Shown here: positions 25,927 through 28,808 of the stretch, piece by piece
Position numbering within the stretch: the first letter of the stretch is position 1
How the letters are laid out: every line of letters starts with the position of its first letter
Source: CAZNFR01 sp964572225
Lineage (GTDB): Bacteria > Bacteroidota > Bacteroidia > Bacteroidales > GCA-2748055
Direction of reading: 5' to 3'
Assembly (NCBI GenBank): GCA_964572225.1
Contig: CAZNFR010000043.1
Coordinates: forward strand, 1 to 28,808
DNA length: 28,808 nucleotides
Notes under the pieces: model-generated
Told to the model about the DNA's origin: nothing
What the model saw: only the letters and a program-made list of their open reading frames with translations
Databases searched by the model: none
Program-made: the position numbers and the translations under genes

Positions 25927-26362
25927 TGGAGTAACCGGATTTCTTAATATTGGGTGACCAAAAGGTTAATCCCTGGTAAATTCCTCTTTTATTCCGTGAA
26001 ACAAATTCATGATGCTTTGCCCTGGCTTCATCCGAAATAACACCGGCAAGGGAAAACATCATTTCCCGGTCCCACATTGCCGCAAGTGCAATTGCCTGAG
26101 GAAAAACTGTTGCCTCACCATCCCTGGCCACCCCGTGTAAACATTCGTTCCACCAATTATATTCGGTGATACCCAGTTCTTCAATGGCGGGTGCGCGGTA
26201 GTTCAGTTGGGCAATCTTTTGTTCCAATGTCATTCGGGAAACCAGATCCCTGGCTCTTTCTTTAAAACTAAGTGATGGGTCCTGAAACGGATACTCATAC
26301 TTCTGATTGCAGGAAACACTTATCATCGCGATAAGGATAAGGAAAGAATGTCTTAGCTTCAT
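25901..26362 (-). CDS. GH3 N-terminal fragment (lipoprotein signal and start of the barrel)
   Basis: 153 codons from the ATG at 26362, which begins a lipoprotein-type signal (MKLRHSFLILIAMISVSC, Cys18). The open frame extends to 26452, but the lipoprotein start is more natural and sits about 40 nt after a TAnnTTTG box. GH3 N-terminal features: ERARDLVSRMTLEQKIAQL, EYNWWNECLHGVAR and ATVFPQAIALAAMWD, typical of the xylosidase/beta-glucosidase group. After GLTFWSPNI, the last 14 residues (KKSGYSIAGHERKV) are out-of-frame readthrough of the downstream half. The product would be a truncated, inactive lipoprotein. Confidence 0.75.
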   Translation of the reverse strand: MKLRHSFLILIAMISVSCNQKYEYPFQDPSLSFKERARDLVSRMTLEQKIAQLNYRAPAIEELGITEYNWWNECLHGVARDGEATVFPQAIALAAMWDREMMFSLAGVISDEARAKHHEFVSRNKRGIYQGLTFWSPNIKKSGYSIAGHERKV

Positions 26363-26403
26363 AGTGCAAAGGATTGTGTTAATTGGGTATTTATCAGGTT
26401 TAC

Positions 26404-26411
26404 CAAATATA
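26404..26411 (-). promoter_or_regulatory. Possible -7 promoter box of the GH3 gene
   Basis: On the minus strand this reads TATATTTG, a full TAnnTTTG match about 42 nt before the ATG at 26362. No TTTG is found at the expected 19-20 nt further upstream, so only the -7 element supports it. If it is functional, the broken gene is still transcribed. Confidence 0.35.
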
Positions 26412-26461
26412 AGTAAAATGAACAAAAGTATGGGGATTACCCCTACTCTCATAAAGGATAT

Positions 26462-27289
26462 TTAATATACTTCAGGGACAAATGTTTGTTCCGACATTGG
26501 GGTTCTGATATATTCATGTTTAGTTTTCCGTTCCGGAAGAATCAAAGGCTTTTGATGAATATCTTCAAACGAGATCTGTGAAAGGAGGTGATGGATGCAA
26601 TTCAACCTGGCTCTTTTTTTATCATCAGCCCTTACGACCCACCATGGGGATCGTTTGGTGTCTGTATAGGCAAACATTTCATCTTTGGCTCGAGAATAAT
26701 CATCCCATTTGTTGCGGGATTCAATATCCATAGGACTGATTTTCCAACGTTTGGTAGGGTCATTAATCCGATCTCGAAAACGTTCTTCCTGTTCCTCTTC
26801 GCTGACAGAAAACCAATATTTAATCAGGGTTATTCCCGAGCGGATCAACATCCTTTCAAAATTAGGGCAGGAACGAAGAAATTCCCAATACTCATCATCC
26901 GTGCAGAAGCCCATTACCCTTTCGACCCCGGCCCTGTTATACCAGGATCGGTCAAAAAGGACAAGTTCACCTGCTGCAGGGAGATGAGCAACATACCGTT
27001 GAAAGTACCATTGAGTTTTTTCCTTTTCTGTTGGAACTCCAAGCGCCACAACCTTGCATATTCTCGGATTGAGTGACTGTGTAATTCTTTTTATGACTCC
27101 TCCTTTACCCGCAGCATCCCTGCCTTCAAAGATTACAACAACTTTTAACTGTTTATGCCGGATCCATTCCTGTAGTTTTACCAGTTCAATCTGTAAATTG
27201 CGTAACTCTTTTTCATACAACTTATTAGGGATTTTGTTTTCCTTTTGGGGTGAGTCAGACGATGAATTCTCTTTACTAGGTTGAGGCAT
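26462..27289 (-). CDS. ppk2: Polyphosphate kinase 2 (PPK2 family)
   Basis: 275 residues, cytoplasmic. It transfers phosphate between inorganic polyphosphate and nucleotides, usually making GTP or ATP from the diphosphates. Family motifs: Walker A EGRDAAGKGG (55-64, Lys62), QWYFQRYVAHLPAAGE, Walker B FDRSWYNRAGVERVMGF (112-128), the lid ERFRDRINDPTKRWKISPMD (169-188), and YSRAKDEMF. Length and single-domain form fit class I PPK2, but class cannot be proven by eye. The N-terminal ~20 residues are polar and probably disordered. It lies between galK and the GH3 pseudogene on the same strand, 108 bp after galK. A polyphosphate-driven NTP supply near a kinase gene is suggestive only. Confidence 0.92.
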   Translation of the reverse strand: MPQPSKENSSSDSPQKENKIPNKLYEKELRNLQIELVKLQEWIRHKQLKVVVIFEGRDAAGKGGVIKRITQSLNPRICKVVALGVPTEKEKTQWYFQRYVAHLPAAGELVLFDRSWYNRAGVERVMGFCTDDEYWEFLRSCPNFERMLIRSGITLIKYWFSVSEEEQEERFRDRINDPTKRWKISPMDIESRNKWDDYSRAKDEMFAYTDTKRSPWWVVRADDKKRARLNCIHHLLSQISFEDIHQKPLILPERKTKHEYIRTPMSEQTFVPEVY

Positions 27290-27397
27290 AAGGATTTATT
27301 CTTTTATTTGCCTAAAAATAAAAGTTTTCCTCCTGATTGTCAAATTCTGTGTATCGCTGAATAAAAAAAGGAATTTCCGGAAGGCTCACTTCAGGAT

Positions 27398-28564
27398 TCA
27401 GCAGATCTTCTTCACTCCGTCTCCTATATTTGCTGTATAAAAATCGGCTACTAACCCGGTTCTGTCAAAATAATTCTTTCCAACCCTTACCTTAAAATCC
27501 TCCAGAGCCTCGTCCCTGATCAAGGTAATAGTGCAACCACCGAAGCCAGCACCTGTCATCCTTGAACCCAGAACCCCTTCTATGGCTCGGGCTTCCTCCA
27601 CAAGGGTATCCAGTTCATTTCCTGTTACTTCGTAATCATCCCTTAGGGAGTCATGAGATTCATTCATCAACCTTCCAAACAACTCAAGGTCGTTTGCTTT
27701 TAAGGCTTCAATTGCATCCAGGACCCTTTTATTCTCTGAAATCACATGTTTTGCCCTGCTAAAAATCACCGGATCCTTTATCATTGAACTCCTGTTCATG
27801 AATTCCGCAAACCCAAGTTCGCTTAAGTTTTCAATTCTTTTATATTCTGAAAGGACCTCCACAGCAGATTCACACTGGCCTCTTCTTTCGTTATATTTGG
27901 AATCAGCAAGTCCCCTTCTTTTATTGGTATTGGAAATGATCAGGCTGTAACCCTCCATTTTAATGGGAACCAACTCATAGTCAAGAGTCGCACAATTTAA
28001 AAATAAGGCGTGTTCCTCTTTACCCATGGTAACCGCGAATTGGTCCATAATTCCGCAATTCACCCCAACGAATTGATTTTCTGCTCTTTGACATAATTTC
28101 ACCAATTCCATTTTATCGGTCTTCAATTTAAAAATTTGATCCAGGGCATAGGCAGTTACAGTTTCTATTGAGGCACTTGAGGATAAACCTGCACCGTTGG
28201 GTATTTCTCCGGAAAATAGAAAATCCAGACCTTCAAAATCAATTTTCAGCTTCCTGAATTCCGAAATAACTCCCAGGGGGTAATTGTACCAATGATTGTC
28301 TTTCTTTTTAAACTCCTGATGAATAATTACCTCGCCTCTTTGATCAAAATTTGTAGTGGCAAACCGGTAAACATCTTTCTGATTCTTTCTTACAGCGAGG
28401 TAGGTACCAAAATCAAGTGCACAGGGAAAAACATAACCCCCGTTATAATCGGTGTGTTCCCCGATCAGATTTACTCTTCCGGGGGAAAAGTAAATATCCG
28501 TTTCTTCAGAGTTTTGATATCCAAATACTTCATTGAATTTTGTAAGAAGTTCTTTTTTATCCAT
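27398..28564 (-). CDS. galK: Galactokinase
   Basis: GHMP-family kinase forming alpha-galactose 1-phosphate from galactose and ATP in the first committed step of the Leloir pathway. 388 residues from the ATG at 28564, which gives normal family length; an ATG nine codons upstream (28591) falls on the predicted -7 box and is rejected. Motifs: galactokinase signature GRVNLIGEHTDYNGG (29-43), ATP-binding GAGLSSSAS (124-132), NCGIMDQFAV with catalytic Asp174, and the C-terminal SRMTGAGFGGCTI glycine-rich motif. No galT or galE is in the window. Together with galM and the GH27 alpha-galactosidase it supports galactose use. Confidence 0.95.
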   Translation of the reverse strand: MDKKELLTKFNEVFGYQNSEETDIYFSPGRVNLIGEHTDYNGGYVFPCALDFGTYLAVRKNQKDVYRFATTNFDQRGEVIIHQEFKKKDNHWYNYPLGVISEFRKLKIDFEGLDFLFSGEIPNGAGLSSSASIETVTAYALDQIFKLKTDKMELVKLCQRAENQFVGVNCGIMDQFAVTMGKEEHALFLNCATLDYELVPIKMEGYSLIISNTNKRRGLADSKYNERRGQCESAVEVLSEYKRIENLSELGFAEFMNRSSMIKDPVIFSRAKHVISENKRVLDAIEALKANDLELFGRLMNESHDSLRDDYEVTGNELDTLVEEARAIEGVLGSRMTGAGFGGCTITLIRDEALEDFKVRVGKNYFDRTGLVADFYTANIGDGVKKIC

Positions 28565-28590
28565 GGCACCTAAATGTATAGTTTGAAGCA

Positions 28591-28598
28591 CAAATTTA
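28591..28598 (-). promoter_or_regulatory. Possible -7 promoter box of galK
   Basis: The minus strand reads TAAATTTG, a full TAnnTTTG match that ends 26 nt before the galK ATG at 28564. The -33 region is A/T-rich without a clear TTTG. The remaining ~200 bp to the window end hold no other feature I can support. Confidence 0.4.
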
Positions 28599-28808
28599 GA
28601 AAAATTGATAAAAGATTCATTTTAAATTAAAATAAACAGGAAACCCGATTCTCATTGCAGATGGGTAATAAGGTGAAAACTCAAAATCAGGACTGAAGAT
28701 GCATAATATTGGATTACTGAATATTAAAGATATATTGCTCACCCGAAATTTTCTAAATTGGAATTATTTCCTAATTTCAGGATTTTTAATCAGGCAGGAA
28801 ATCCCCAT

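Larger units (their letters stand above)
24583..26362 (-). pseudogene. GH3 glycosidase gene broken by an internal deletion and frameshift
   Basis: The two reading frames listed next are halves of one GH3 beta-glucosidase/xylosidase-type lipoprotein. The upstream half stops matching GH3 after GLTFWSPNI (codon of Ile at 25948-25946). The downstream half resumes, in the +1 frame, with NPVTPLQGMREKF (Asn codon at 25941-25939), a segment normally about 250-300 residues later. At the junction the family's RDPRWGR region, the rest of the barrel and the nucleophile-bearing SD(W/C) motif are all absent. A simple sequencing slip cannot explain this: coding sequence of very roughly 0.8 kb is missing as well as the frame. 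The locus cannot encode an active GH3 enzyme unless the assembly is wrong here. Confidence 0.8.

Noticed and set aside
26588..27076. 162-codon + strand ORF opposite ppk2
   Set aside because: It is a shadow of the conserved PPK2 frame, with no start context or family features.
27358..27401. Possible terminator after galK with a T7 run
   Set aside because: Only about 4-bp stems can be drawn next to the T run, too weak to list.
1..28808. CRISPR arrays, tRNA/rRNA genes, insertion sequences, phage or defence genes
   Set aside because: No spaced repeats, cloverleaf-like sequences, transposase or integrase motifs, or known defence domains were seen in either strand.

Overview
The window is bacterial chromosome from a member of the Bacteroidota, probably a free-living polysaccharide degrader in the Bacteroidales/Marinilabiliales range; the order is inference. 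Support: two proteins end in T9SS type A sorting domains (DUF362 protein, M1 peptidase). At least three upstream regions carry the Bacteroidota sigma -7 motif TAnnTTTG. Starts generally lack strong Shine-Dalgarno sites. Several enzymes have Bacteroidota-style architectures (lipoprotein GH27, GH3 with PA14, GH130 mannosylglucose phosphorylase). I see no tRNA, rRNA, insertion sequence, phage gene or CRISPR array. Coding density is high, and the only intergenic gap above 300 bp is 10235-10561.

Layout. 1-3.8 kb: a TonB-C-like secreted protein (-), a diacylglycerol-kinase-type lipid kinase (-) divergent from an App1-type phosphatidate phosphatase (+), then trehalose-6-phosphate phosphatase otsB (-). 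3.9-10.2 kb: a minus-strand run of DUF362 membrane/T9SS protein, heparinase II/III-like protein and GH27 alpha-galactosidase lipoprotein, reading into otsB. 10.5-12.8 kb: plus-strand GH130 mannosylglucose phosphorylase with a clean promoter, then a membrane-anchored protein of the nucleoside hydrolase fold that has lost key residues. 12.8-14.7 kb: an SSS-family sodium:solute symporter (-). 14.8-21.4 kb: a soluble hybrid histidine kinase with about six PAS domains (+), whose 3' end overlaps that of an unusual ABC ATPase-permease fusion (-). 21.6-24.6 kb: galM coupled to a secreted M1 aminopeptidase (+). 24.6-28.6 kb: a broken GH3 glycosidase, PPK2 polyphosphate kinase and galK (all -).

How the genes may work together. 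The sugar genes fit the breakdown of galactose-decorated mannans. GH27 removes alpha-galactose, GalM and GalK send galactose to galactose-1-phosphate, and GH130 converts mannosyl-glucose to mannose-1-phosphate and glucose. The SSS symporter could import the oligosaccharide or monosaccharide. No SusC/SusD pair, mannanase or mannobiose 2-epimerase is present, so this is a scattered sugar-use neighbourhood and not a complete polysaccharide utilisation locus.

The points most worth a second look are the GH3 gene with an out-of-frame internal deletion that removes its catalytic core, the ABC protein with intact Walker motifs but a degenerate signature and switch histidine, the nucleoside-hydrolase-like protein lacking catalytic residues, and the DUF362 protein that combines three N-terminal membrane helices with a T9SS sorting tail.
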